Source of the DNA: Mycoavidus cysteinexigens_B
GTDB taxonomy: Bacteria > Pseudomonadota > Gammaproteobacteria > Burkholderiales > Burkholderiaceae
Direction: 5' to 3'
Length of the DNA stretch: 64,000 nt
Assembly (NCBI GenBank): GCA_031963465.1
Contig: JASSUG010000009.1
Coordinates: 1-64,000, forward strand
A program made the translations under genes and the position numbers. Below the pieces are notes generated by a model that searched no databases, was not told the DNA's origin, and worked only from the letters and a program-made list of their open reading frames with translations. Positions 8,057 to 16,197 of the stretch are shown here, piece by piece; the first letter of the stretch is position 1, and every line of letters begins with the position of its first letter.

Positions 8057-9151
8057 ATGAGTCTCAAATGCGGCATCGTCGGTCTGCCTAACGTCGGCAA
8101 GTCGACTCTTTTTAACGCCCTAACCAAAGCCGGCATTGCCGCCGAAAACTACCCATTTTGCACGATCGAAGCAAACGTGGGCATAGTCGAAGTACCCGAT
8201 GAACGACTAACGGCCCTCGCCGATATCGTCAAACCAGAGCGCACCGTGCCCGCGATTGTTGAGTTTGTCGATATTGCAGGCTTAGTTGCAGGCGCCTCGA
8301 AAGGTGAAGGACTCGGCAATAAATTTCTAGCCAATATCCGTGAAACGGACGCTATCGCCCATGTTGTACGCTGCTTTGATGACCCGAATGTAGTGCATGT
8401 CGCAGGTCAAATTAATCCCCTCGCGGATATTGAAGTGATTAATACTGAGCTTGCGCTAGCGGATTTAGGCACGGTTGAAAAAGCCTTGTCACGCTATTCA
8501 AAAGCAGCAAAATCAGGTGGCGATAAGGAAGCCGCAAAGTATGTCATTTTGCTTGAGAAAATACAAAAACAGCTAGATGCCGTAAAGCCTGTGCGCGCAC
8601 TTGATTTGTCGGACGATGAACGCGTCTTACTCAAAACCTTATGCCTCATCACCGCCAAGCCAACGATGTATATCGCCAATGTGAAAGAGGATGGCTTTGA
8701 TAACAATCCCTTGTTTGAGATGGTCAAACACCATGCAGAATCGGAAAAAGCGCCAGTCGTTGCAGTATGTGCGGCGATTGAAGCAGAAATTTCTGAACTG
8801 CCTGACGAAGACAAAGCCATCTTCTTGGCCGATATGGGGATGGATGAAGCAGGGCTCAACCGCGTGATTCGCGCCGGCTTTAAATTGCTTGGATTACAAA
8901 CCTATTTCACAGCAGGCGTTAAAGAAGTACGCGCTTGGACCATCCGCATAGGGGATACTGCGCCTCAAGCCGCTGGGGTGATTCACACTGATTTTGAGCG
9001 TGGCTTTATTCGTGCGCAGACCATCGCATTTGACGATTTCATTGCTTATAAAGGCGAGCAAGGCGCAAAAGAGGCCGGCAAAATGCGAGCTGAGGGGAAA
9101 GAATACAAAGTACGCGATGGCGATGTGATGAATTTTTTGTTTAATGTTTAG
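8057..9151 (+). CDS. ychF: Redox-regulated ATPase YchF (Obg-like, OLA1 family)
   Basis: Universally conserved P-loop NTPase that prefers ATP and associates with ribosomes. G1 is GLPNVGKSTLFN at residues 9-20, followed by NYPFCTIEANVG (switch I) and FVDIAGLVAGASKGEGLGNKFLANIRE (G3 and the YchF signature). The C-terminal TGS domain runs from about residue 280 (LQTYFTAGVKEVRAWT) to VRDGDVMNFLFNV. 364 residues, complete. Ribosome site GAAAGGA precedes the ATG. Confidence 0.95.
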   Translation: MSLKCGIVGLPNVGKSTLFNALTKAGIAAENYPFCTIEANVGIVEVPDERLTALADIVKPERTVPAIVEFVDIAGLVAGASKGEGLGNKFLANIRETDAIAHVVRCFDDPNVVHVAGQINPLADIEVINTELALADLGTVEKALSRYSKAAKSGGDKEAAKYVILLEKIQKQLDAVKPVRALDLSDDERVLLKTLCLITAKPTMYIANVKEDGFDNNPLFEMVKHHAESEKAPVVAVCAAIEAEISELPDEDKAIFLADMGMDEAGLNRVIRAGFKLLGLQTYFTAGVKEVRAWTIRIGDTAPQAAGVIHTDFERGFIRAQTIAFDDFIAYKGEQGAKEAGKMRAEGKEYKVRDGDVMNFLFNV

Positions 9152-9181
9152 GCCAGCGCGCGTATTTAAATTGTGAAGATG

Positions 9182-9231
9182 TGCGGCTGCTTTGAAAACC
9201 TTGGCAAAGCGATTAAGTTAAAGCAGCCGCA
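9182..9231 (+). terminator. Inverted repeat downstream of ychF
   Basis: TGCGGCTGCTTT (9182-9193) pairs perfectly with AAAGCAGCCGCA (9220-9231) across a 26-base loop. It lies 30 bases after the ychF stop, where a terminator is expected, but no U-tract follows, so its role is uncertain. Confidence 0.4.
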
Positions 9232-9418
9232 TTAGAGTAACAATCAGGCTAAATTCTGATATTAAGAGAATTTAAAAAAATTTTCTTTGGAAATTTACTA
9301 GAGAGCTTATACATCAACATCGAATGATGATTGTGCCCCGCGCTATGGTCGCTGGGTGCCTTCAGCAGATGAAAATGCAGGGAAAAAAGCTATTGAGATC
9401 TTTGGTATAAGAATTTTA

Positions 9419-9494
<76 letters not shown>

Positions 9495-9538
9495 AAGGCC
9501 CGAATTATAACGCATTGCGAGAAAATTGCTAGCGTAAT

Positions 9539-9570
9539 TTGTTCCGCAATTTGAGGCTTGTTCCGCAATT
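9539..9570. repeat. Direct repeat TTGTTCCGCAATT x2
   Basis: TTGTTCCGCAATT occurs at 9539-9551 and 9558-9570, between the tRNA and the integrase fragment. The core TTCCGCAATT recurs in inverted orientation at 16084-16093, at the other end of the island. They may be recombinase binding sites or element ends; that is only a suggestion. Confidence 0.5.
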
Positions 9571-9574
9571 ATCA

Positions 9575-9742
9575 CTATCTGGTAGGTGTCACGAGCTTAC
9601 CTTTACGATGCCGAACGTATCTTTGCATCATCTTTTCATCAGAATGCCCAAGTTGATCTTTAGCTGCCTCCATACCATAGCGCTCCTCTTTATCAGTACC
9701 CGCCTTAGCACGCAAATCTCGAAACTGAAAATCCTGTTTAGA
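9575..9742 (-). pseudogene. C-terminal fragment of a phage tyrosine integrase
   Basis: The open frame codes FQFRDLRAKAGTDKEERYG, then AAKDQLGHSDEKMMQRYVRH and KGKLVTPTR. This is the C-terminal catalytic part of a tyrosine recombinase: the second Arg in RDLRAKAGTD, the His of QLGHSD and the Tyr of MQRYVR. Only about 55 of the usual 350 or more residues remain; the frame continues upstream to 9853 without integrase-like sequence. It sits next to tRNA-Thr, a usual integration target, and marks a decayed prophage or island. Confidence 0.75.
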
Positions 9743-9926
9743 GACACTGAGTTTAATGGCGGCGAGTATGCCGTACTTACCGTTTCTGAATCGTTTGATG
9801 GCAGCGGCGCTAGCAAAGCGTCCACAGGGGGCGCAGCCGATGGCTGAGCGCATACGCCAGCTCGGACCTAAAGCGAGTGTTTTGACAACACCGGCGGCAT
9901 TCGAAGCCTCGAATTGAGTAAATCGG

Positions 9927-10067
9927 ATGGATCAGCACAACAGATTTTTGCTTACTGTTGAGCTTAAGCGCGATGAAGGAGTGAGGCTTAAACTCTATAC
10001 GGATACGGTGTGCAAGCTCACGATTGGCGCTGGACGTAATCTGAGCGATATTGGTAGTAGCTCCTGA
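9927..10067 (+). pseudogene. N-terminal fragment of a phage lysozyme (GH24 endolysin)
   Basis: ATG at 9927 opens a 46-codon frame: VELKRDEGVRLKLYTDTV, CKLTIGAGRNLSDIG. This is the start of a T4-type phage lysozyme: the catalytic Glu in KRDEG, the Asp of YTDT and the IGAGRNL signature (Cys replaces the usual Gly of TVGKLTIG). The frame ends at TGA exactly where the second copy of the small element begins, so the rest of the gene has been lost. Together with the integrase tail it marks a prophage remnant. Confidence 0.7.
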
Positions 10068-10198
10068 GAAACAAATTTAAGTTGTTGATAAATAAGGATT
10101 ATTTTTCGTCTATTTCGGAATCGAAAAAATAAACTGAGGCTATTTTGTTTCTTTAACACGCCTGTCGGCCAAAAGGCCGATTACCGCGCTCTCATGCT
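10067..10198. mobile_element. Small non-coding element (MITE-like), copy 2
   Basis: The core from 10067 to 10152 matches copy 1 nearly base for base (AGAAACAAATTTAAG..., TATTTTTCGTCTATTTCGGA, ...TATTTTGTTTCT) and is followed by a diverged GC-rich half with the perfect hairpin TCGGCC AAAA GGCCGA and the shared end CATGCTT. It cuts the lysozyme frame. No TTAA flank is visible here, so the insertion is older or the ends have been rearranged. Confidence 0.65.
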
Positions 10199-10245
10199 TT
10201 CTTCGCAAGAATCTAGAGAAAGAAAACTATAGATTATGTGAATGG

Positions 10246-10820
10246 TCACAGTCGCCTACGACTGTTACACCCCGCAGAAGTGGGCACCCTTTCAGGTTGA
10301 GACAAAGTTTGAATCTCTATCCGACGCGTTACACGCCAGCCTTCGCTTTCTCTGCGATCCTCTGCCCGCTCAGCCAACAGCTTCTCTTGCGAGTCGCATG
10401 CCGTCTCAGATAATCTGAGGTGAGGCAGCTGGTCGGGTTTACCGCGTTCCACATCAATGACACGAGTAGGGTAGGTTCTGCCTCTTTGTCGACGATCTTA
10501 AGTATCCGTGTATTCTTAGGTTAGATAAGAATAACCAATCGTACGCCTTTTGGCTCAAGCCTATCAGCGCCTTTGGCTTGTTGTAGCTAACGACATTTAT
10601 TAGCAGTTCACTTATGTTAACCTTATTACTCAGCCTAGCATCTCATCCGCCTTTGCGCTGGCAGAAAGCATCTCACTCTCACGAGTTTTATGCCGCTCTT
10701 ACGAGCAGATTACATTGTCTCGGCGGCTTCACACAGGGTCGTTACCAACCCTGCATGCGCCAATAGGCTACGACTGACGGTAGGGTCGAAGACAGAAATT
10801 CGAGCGACCTCAGGTCGCAC
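10246..10820 (-). mobile_element. Truncated group II intron (5' part, domain I), no reverse transcriptase
   Basis: Read on the minus strand from 10820 the sequence begins GTGCGACC, matching the GUGYG 5' end of group II introns, and carries blocks typical of bacterial intron domain I: the stem-loop GCAGGGTTGGTAACGACCCT followed by GTGTGAAGCCGCCGAGACA, a GTGAGATGC segment, GCCAAAGGCGCTGATAGGC, and TTGATGTGGAACGCGGTAA. No intron-encoded protein and no domain V are found before the small element and lysozyme fragment, so only the first ~570 bases remain. The ORFs predicted across it look spurious. It lies just downstream of the first NACHT-WD40 gene, read in the same direction. Confidence 0.6.
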
Positions 10821-10857
10821 TGACAGATTTTTATCAGCACCTTCAAAACTCGCGTAT

Positions 10858-10873
10858 AAAACCCCGTGGTTTT
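10858..10873 (-). terminator. Possible weak terminator hairpin after the NACHT-WD40 gene
   Basis: AAAACC and GGTTTT pair around a four-base loop 16-31 bases past the stop codon. The six-base AT-rich stem is weak, so this is tentative. Confidence 0.3.
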
Positions 10874-10888
10874 CCTCTTCAAAGGTTT

Positions 10889-13800
10889 TTAACCAAAAAT
10901 ACTCTTCTTCGCAAAGTTCATCAGCTTAGTTCTCTTACCCGTAGCAACTTTCATCGGTGCGGAGCTTTCTTTCCTCGATACTGTGCTATCTTCAGCTTTC
11001 TCAAGCGATTTCGCTCCTCTCTGTCTTAACAGCTTGTCATTCATTTCGCTTAACCCTACTACTCCCTCTATTGACGCCCCTCTCACTGTCAGAAAGCTAT
11101 GCCCACTACTCCAGCAAAAATTCGCCTGATACTCTTCCCCTTCTCTTTTCACCTCCCACTGCCTTACTGACTTATCCGTGCTGCCAATTCCCAAATAGTG
11201 GCAGCCAGAAATCTCTTTCCAGACAACACTCTGGACTAGACCGCAATCCTGAATCTTCATTTGACAAGCACCCGTTTGCGCATCCCATAGCCGCACCGTA
11301 GCGTCTGAGCTCCCCGAGGCCAGCTGCGCTCCGCTCGGCGAATACACCACGCTCATAACAGAGCCGGCATGTCCTTCTAAGGTGTGCACAAGGGCTCCGC
11401 TGTGCGCGTCCCACAGCCGCACTGTACGGTCATGACTGCCCGAGGCGATCTGCTTTCCGCTCAGCGAATACACAACGCTATTAACAGAGTTTGTATGTCC
11501 GCGTAAGGTGTGCACAACGACTCCGCTGTGCGCGTCCCACAGACGAACCGTCTTGTCCCAACTCCCTGAGGCGATCTGCTTTCCGCTCGGCGAATACACC
11601 ACGCTAGTAACATAGCCGGTATGTCCTTCTAAGGTCTGCTCGAGCGCTCCGCTTTGCACATCCCACAGCCGCACCGTATTGTCTTCACTCCCCGAGGCCA
11701 GCTGCGCTCCGCTCGGCGAATACACCACGCTTCTAACCCAGCTTGTATATCCTTCTAAGGCTTGCTCGGGCGCTCCGCTTTGCGCGTCCCACTGACGCAC
11801 CGTATTGTCTTCACTCGCCGAGGCCAGCTGGGCGCCGCTCGGCGAATACACCACGCTCAAAACAGCGTCTGTATGTCCTTCTAAGGTCTGCTCGAGCGCT
11901 CCGCTTTGCACATCCCACAGACGCACCGTCTTGTCCCAACTCCCCGAGGCGATCTGCGACCCGCTCGGCGAATACACCACGCTCGAAACACTGCCGGTAT
12001 GTCCTTCTAAGGTCTGCTCGGGTGCTCTGCTTTGCACGTCCCACAGGCGCACCGTATTGTCATCACCCCCCGAGGCCAACTGGGCTCCGCTCGGCGAATA
12101 CACAACGCTATAAACATGGCCGATATGTCCTTCTAAGGTCTGCTCAGACACTCCGCTTCGCACATCCCACAGACGCACCGTATTGTCTAAACTCCCCGAG
12201 GCCAGCTGGGCGCCGCTCGGCGAATACTTCACGCTCCAAACAGTGCGGACATGTCCTTTTAAAGTCTGCTCGAGCGCTCCGCTTTGCACATCCCACAGAC
12301 ACACCGAACAGTCACTACTCCCCGAGGCCAACTGGGCGCCGCTCGGCGAATACACCACGCTAAAAACAGCTCCTGTATGTCCTTCTAAGGTCTGTTCGGG
12401 CGCTCCGCTTTGCACATCCCACAGCCGCACCGTATTGTCTTCGCTCCCCGAGGCCAGCTGGGCGCCGCTTGGCGAATACACCACGCTAAAAACAGATTCT
12501 GTATGTCCTTCTAAGGTCTGCTCGGGCGCTCCACTTTGCACATCCCACAGCCGCACCGTATCGTCCTGACTTCCCGAGGCGATCTGCGAACCGCTAGGCG
12601 AATACACAACGCTCCAAACAGAGTCGGTATGGCCTTCTAAGGTCTGCTCGGGCGCTCCACTTTGCACATCCCACAGCCGCACCGTATTGTCTTCACTCCC
12701 CGAGGCCAGCTGCGCTCCGCTCGGCGAATACACAACGCTCAAAACAATGTCTGTATGTCCTTCTAAGGTGTGGATTTTTTCCCAATTCGATGTCACATAC
12801 ATGCTGATCTTACCGTTTTCAAGACCTACCGCACACCTTTTACCATCCGGTGAATAGGCGCAGGAATACACAATGCCCTCTTCTTGGAGATACGGCAATT
12901 CCCCAAACTCAACCCCGGACATCTGCGCTCCGCTTAAATTCGCCTCACGCAACCAAATATTGCGAAGATTGACCTTTCTTAAATCCGATCCTTGCAACTC
13001 CGCTGAGTCAAATACGCCATAACTCAGATCCGCACCTGGAATTTGGATTCCCTTTAAATCCGTTCCTTTAAACCGCTCCCCTGCTCTCACCAACACTGTC
13101 ATCGCATTCGCCGCTGCTTGTCGTACACCTCTATCGACTTTTGACCGCTCGATTATCGCTAACAGCTGTTTCTTAAATGTCGCCTCTTGCTGAACGCGCT
13201 CGGTCAACAATCGCACGATGCCCAGATCGCCTACCCAATGCTTGGGAGATAATGATGCGTCTCGAAGCGTTCGGCGGGGTACGACAGCTTGGGTTTCAAA
13301 ACTATAGACCGAAGCGCCGCTACCACGACGCTCGCGAGTGTTTGGCGCCATACATGCATCGAACGAATCGAAGAGCGAACGCGCCACAAAATATTCCAGT
13401 AGCGATTTATGGATAAAACGATATTGATTCCCGCTTCGGCTCAGCGGCCACGCTTCTCGCAGCAGTTGCTGCTTCGCTTCGCGCCCAAAAAAAGACTCTT
13501 TCCAATTCCCCTCGTCTTTGAACAACGAATACTCGACTACCGGGTTACCCCCATTCTCTTTGTAAAGATGCACCGCTAACTCTTTCACAAATCCGATACC
13601 GTGCTGGACAAAGCCATCATCGCACAGCTCTCTAAAAATCTCTTTTTTGGTTCCCGTTAAATCCTGTAGGCTTAAACGCTGCTGGTTGCGTTCGAACCAG
13701 CTTCTAACGAACTGGTCATACAGGTCCAAGCGTAACTGCACAACACTTCGATCTTTCCCCTCGTTTTCCAGGTACGGCAACGCTTCCAACACCACTCGTA

Positions 13801-15982
13801 GCAAAAATGGATTGCTCACCAAGACTTTTAAATGCGGTTGGTCGAGGGCTTCTTTATATCGTGGCGCCGACCCCTCCATTCCGTTGTACTCTACATATTT
13901 TTCTAGATACCGATTGCACTCTTCTTCTGAAAACGGCTCGATCACGATTTCTTGAAACGACGGGTCGTCACTTGCCGAATTCGGTTTCGGTTGAAAACGA
14001 CTTCGGTAGTCTTGGCCCAGATATTCGCTGCGGCAACTGATCACCATTTGACCCTGCCAGCCGTCGGATTGGTTGATCGAATTGCTCAGATACAGATTCT
14101 GCGTCTGCCGTATCTCATCATAGCCGTCCAAAATAAACACGAACTTTTGTTTTTCTTTTTTTAATTTCTGAATCTGAAATTCTGATAGCCCTCTTCCCCT
14201 TAACGCTTTGGCGATTAAATCGTGTTCAGGCTTGTCAATACTCGCCAGAGAAATAAACAGCGGTATCGCATCGTCTGCTTTTTCATCGTGTTCGTTCTTA
14301 TTGCCCCATAATTGCTTTTCGAGCCGACGGTTCAAGGTTGTTTTTCCCGCCCCAGAGTCTCCCGTCAACAAGATCACTTTTTTATCGACTTGTTTATCGT
14401 TTAGAAATGCTTGAACTTTGGATAAGAGGGGAAAGGTCTCGATCTTTCCATCCAGACTGGCTTTGCCGCGCGGCTCAACATAGAGCTGCTGAGTCTCATT
14501 AAATGCCTGATCTTGCTTCAGGGCAGCAAAATACTGTTCCTTCAGAGCGGTCCTCGGGTCTTCTTTGAGTACCCACCGCTGCTCGTTTTGTTCCTGCATG
14601 ATTACGGCAAGCTGGCTGTGCTGCGCTCTCTGGATGCCGTCGAAAATGCTGTCTATTAGCTCGGTAAACTCACGCTCACCAAGCTTTGAATTATTCTTTA
14701 AAAGCGAAATAAGATTGCTGTGCCCCGTCCAAAATTTGTCCAGAAATGTTTTGGACTCATTGTTGCCTACTAACAGCCGTTCGATCAACTTAAACAGCAC
14801 TAGGTGCCGACTTTGATTCTGATAGACTTCTCCTCCCTTTTGCGCTTGCCCCTCCAATCTGGGAATATCCTCTATCCGAACCACCGTCGCTTTAATAAAA
14901 TCCCCCAGGCACTCCTCATAGCTATTTAGCGTTAATGAAACCGGGAGAATGCCGTGCTCTTTGGGCTGCTCTGCTCGGATTTGCAAAAAAGCTATTTCTG
15001 TCAACACATGATGGAACCACGCCTTATATTCTGGTGCTTCTGAAAATTTCCTAAGCACCTTACGTATTTCTAAAGTGTCATTTTGCTCATTGTTTTTGCC
15101 ATACGCGTCTAGATCTTGGAGGTAGGCTTCTCGAAGTTCCCGATGAAACTTTTTATAGTCCGCCCATTTTAGGTAGTTTCCTAATACCTCAGAACAACAC
15201 ACCACGGCCTTATCGACCGGTTTCACATCTTTTATTACCTGGGCGGGCAACAAACAGAGCTGATTGGTTAAGATATCTCCTAGTTTCCCGTCCTTTTTCA
15301 AGTCTTCCGGCGACATTATGTACGGTCGCCCCATCGGCGCTTGATCCGAATACAGCTTGACCCCTTCGATTTCAGATAACCTCTCGATGAAATACTTAGA
15401 CGTCTCAGCTTCGGCCTTTCCGTAATCCGCGTTGTTGTGCGCATACACCAGAAAAAGACTAGGTTTATTCGACACCTTTAAGGAATTAAGCGTTAACAGC
15501 GTCTTTTTAAACAGATAATCCACCAGATCACTTTTTTTCTGGACAGACATTGAGGTAAATATGGCAGTCCGAACCGAAGCCCATTTATTTGAGTGAGCAC
15601 TATGTCCTGATGGAGGTGGTTGCATAGCTTCCGCACGATGTTGCTTGGCTTCATCGTGCCCCCACATTTCAGCCTTAATATAGCTGATTCTTGCTTTGGC
15701 AAATAAATTTAAGCCTTCTAACACTTTCCCACGTTCGAAATACGCATCGGCCATCATGGCTCGTAATGTCTCATCTGCTAACGTGTGAGAATCTTGCGCT
15801 TTCCTCAGAGCCTCTTTTACGCTCCCAAGCGACTTTAGTGTTTCTTTCAACTGGTCGTATAGGGTGAGCGCTGCATCCAAATTTCCCTTTTCCTTCTCAG
15901 TGCGAGCTTGACCTAAATAATACTCACCGAGGTTCCGCGTGAGAGTTTCTGGTGACGCCGAATGAGATATTTTTCCTAACAT
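10889..15982 (-). CDS. NLR-like STAND protein: SEFIR/TIR-like, NACHT, pentapeptide and 14 WD40 repeats
   Basis: 1697-residue signal-transduction ATPase. In order: an N-terminal helical/TPR-like module (residues 1-110); a SEFIR/TIR-like region (about 170-300: SLFLVYAHNNADYG, KLYSDQAPMGRPYI, DKAVVCCSEVLGNYL); NACHT ATPase with Walker A GDSGAGKT at 541-548 and Walker B FVFILDGYDEI at 614-624; a helical arm with RFIHKSLLEYFVAR; pentapeptide repeats (about 970-1025: GTDLKGIQIPGADLS, GSDLRKVNL, EANLSGAQM); then 12 canonical plus two degenerate WD40 repeats (about 1036-1625), enough for two seven-bladed propellers; and a tail with SIEGVVGLSEMNDKLLRQRG. Start supported by GGAGCC at 15988-15993. Paralogous to the protein at 27219-32936. 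STAND proteins oligomerise on ligand binding; here the WD40 array is the presumed sensor and the SEFIR/TIR-like region the presumed effector. Target unknown: phage defence, host interaction or self/non-self recognition are all open. Confidence 0.9.
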   Translation of the reverse strand: MLGKISHSASPETLTRNLGEYYLGQARTEKEKGNLDAALTLYDQLKETLKSLGSVKEALRKAQDSHTLADETLRAMMADAYFERGKVLEGLNLFAKARISYIKAEMWGHDEAKQHRAEAMQPPPSGHSAHSNKWASVRTAIFTSMSVQKKSDLVDYLFKKTLLTLNSLKVSNKPSLFLVYAHNNADYGKAEAETSKYFIERLSEIEGVKLYSDQAPMGRPYIMSPEDLKKDGKLGDILTNQLCLLPAQVIKDVKPVDKAVVCCSEVLGNYLKWADYKKFHRELREAYLQDLDAYGKNNEQNDTLEIRKVLRKFSEAPEYKAWFHHVLTEIAFLQIRAEQPKEHGILPVSLTLNSYEECLGDFIKATVVRIEDIPRLEGQAQKGGEVYQNQSRHLVLFKLIERLLVGNNESKTFLDKFWTGHSNLISLLKNNSKLGEREFTELIDSIFDGIQRAQHSQLAVIMQEQNEQRWVLKEDPRTALKEQYFAALKQDQAFNETQQLYVEPRGKASLDGKIETFPLLSKVQAFLNDKQVDKKVILLTGDSGAGKTTLNRRLEKQLWGNKNEHDEKADDAIPLFISLASIDKPEHDLIAKALRGRGLSEFQIQKLKKEKQKFVFILDGYDEIRQTQNLYLSNSINQSDGWQGQMVISCRSEYLGQDYRSRFQPKPNSASDDPSFQEIVIEPFSEEECNRYLEKYVEYNGMEGSAPRYKEALDQPHLKVLVSNPFLLRVVLEALPYLENEGKDRSVVQLRLDLYDQFVRSWFERNQQRLSLQDLTGTKKEIFRELCDDGFVQHGIGFVKELAVHLYKENGGNPVVEYSLFKDEGNWKESFFGREAKQQLLREAWPLSRSGNQYRFIHKSLLEYFVARSLFDSFDACMAPNTRERRGSGASVYSFETQAVVPRRTLRDASLSPKHWVGDLGIVRLLTERVQQEATFKKQLLAIIERSKVDRGVRQAAANAMTVLVRAGERFKGTDLKGIQIPGADLSYGVFDSAELQGSDLRKVNLRNIWLREANLSGAQMSGVEFGELPYLQEEGIVYSCAYSPDGKRCAVGLENGKISMYVTSNWEKIHTLEGHTDIVLSVVYSPSGAQLASGSEDNTVRLWDVQSGAPEQTLEGHTDSVWSVVYSPSGSQIASGSQDDTVRLWDVQSGAPEQTLEGHTESVFSVVYSPSGAQLASGSEDNTVRLWDVQSGAPEQTLEGHTGAVFSVVYSPSGAQLASGSSDCSVCLWDVQSGALEQTLKGHVRTVWSVKYSPSGAQLASGSLDNTVRLWDVRSGVSEQTLEGHIGHVYSVVYSPSGAQLASGGDDNTVRLWDVQSRAPEQTLEGHTGSVSSVVYSPSGSQIASGSWDKTVRLWDVQSGALEQTLEGHTDAVLSVVYSPSGAQLASASEDNTVRQWDAQSGAPEQALEGYTSWVRSVVYSPSGAQLASGSEDNTVRLWDVQSGALEQTLEGHTGYVTSVVYSPSGKQIASGSWDKTVRLWDAHSGVVVHTLRGHTNSVNSVVYSLSGKQIASGSHDRTVRLWDAHSGALVHTLEGHAGSVMSVVYSPSGAQLASGSSDATVRLWDAQTGACQMKIQDCGLVQSVVWKEISGCHYLGIGSTDKSVRQWEVKREGEEYQANFCWSSGHSFLTVRGASIEGVVGLSEMNDKLLRQRGAKSLEKAEDSTVSRKESSAPMKVATGKRTKLMNFAKKSIFG
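11107..12877 (-). repeat. Highly homogeneous 126-base WD40-coding tandem repeats
   Basis: About 14 units of 42 codons. Long stretches coding SVVYSPSGAQLASGS, NTVRLWDVQSG and EQTLEGH are almost identical at the DNA level, including synonymous positions. Differences cluster at the residues just after GH (TDIVL, TDSVW, TESVF, TGAVF, VRTVW, IGHVY, TSWVR) and around the Asp of GSxDx. This pattern implies recent unit duplication or gene conversion with diversification at a few exposed positions. Confidence 0.85.
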
Positions 15983-16093
15983 ATTGAGGCTCCATTTTTT
16001 TGATTCGTATTAATTAAATTCTGTTACGCAAACCGAAGGGCCTTTAAGACAAGATAAGGGTTTGCAGGCTATGTTTTTTTCTTAATTGCGGAA

Positions 16094-16119
16094 TGAAATT
16101 GCACTACCAAGCAATTTCA
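16094..16119 (-). terminator. Inverted repeat between sspB and the island
   Basis: TGAAATTGC (16094-16102) pairs with GCAATTTCA (16111-16119) across eight bases, about 80 bases after the sspB stop. No immediate U-run. It could terminate sspB transcription or mark the island border; next to it (16084-16093) is the inverted copy of TTCCGCAATT. Confidence 0.35.
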
Positions 16120-16197
16120 ATCAGCTGCCCCGTTCCTCAATGGAGATTAAATTTGCACAGCAACCTATACCGCCAATTTAATCGCTAATATTTTTCC

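Noticed and set aside
9182..9231. Inverted repeat after ychF considered as an attachment site
   Set aside because: It is a hairpin rather than a duplicated tRNA end, and no copy is seen elsewhere in the window.
10246..10452. 68-residue open frame on the minus strand
   Set aside because: It lies inside the group II intron-like RNA; composition and lack of ribosome site argue against a gene.
11290..12770. Regularly spaced near-identical repeats that could be mistaken for a CRISPR array; long open frames on the opposite strand
   Set aside because: The period is 126 bases with coding constraint and WD40 residues in the minus frame. The plus-strand frames are shadows of the repeats.
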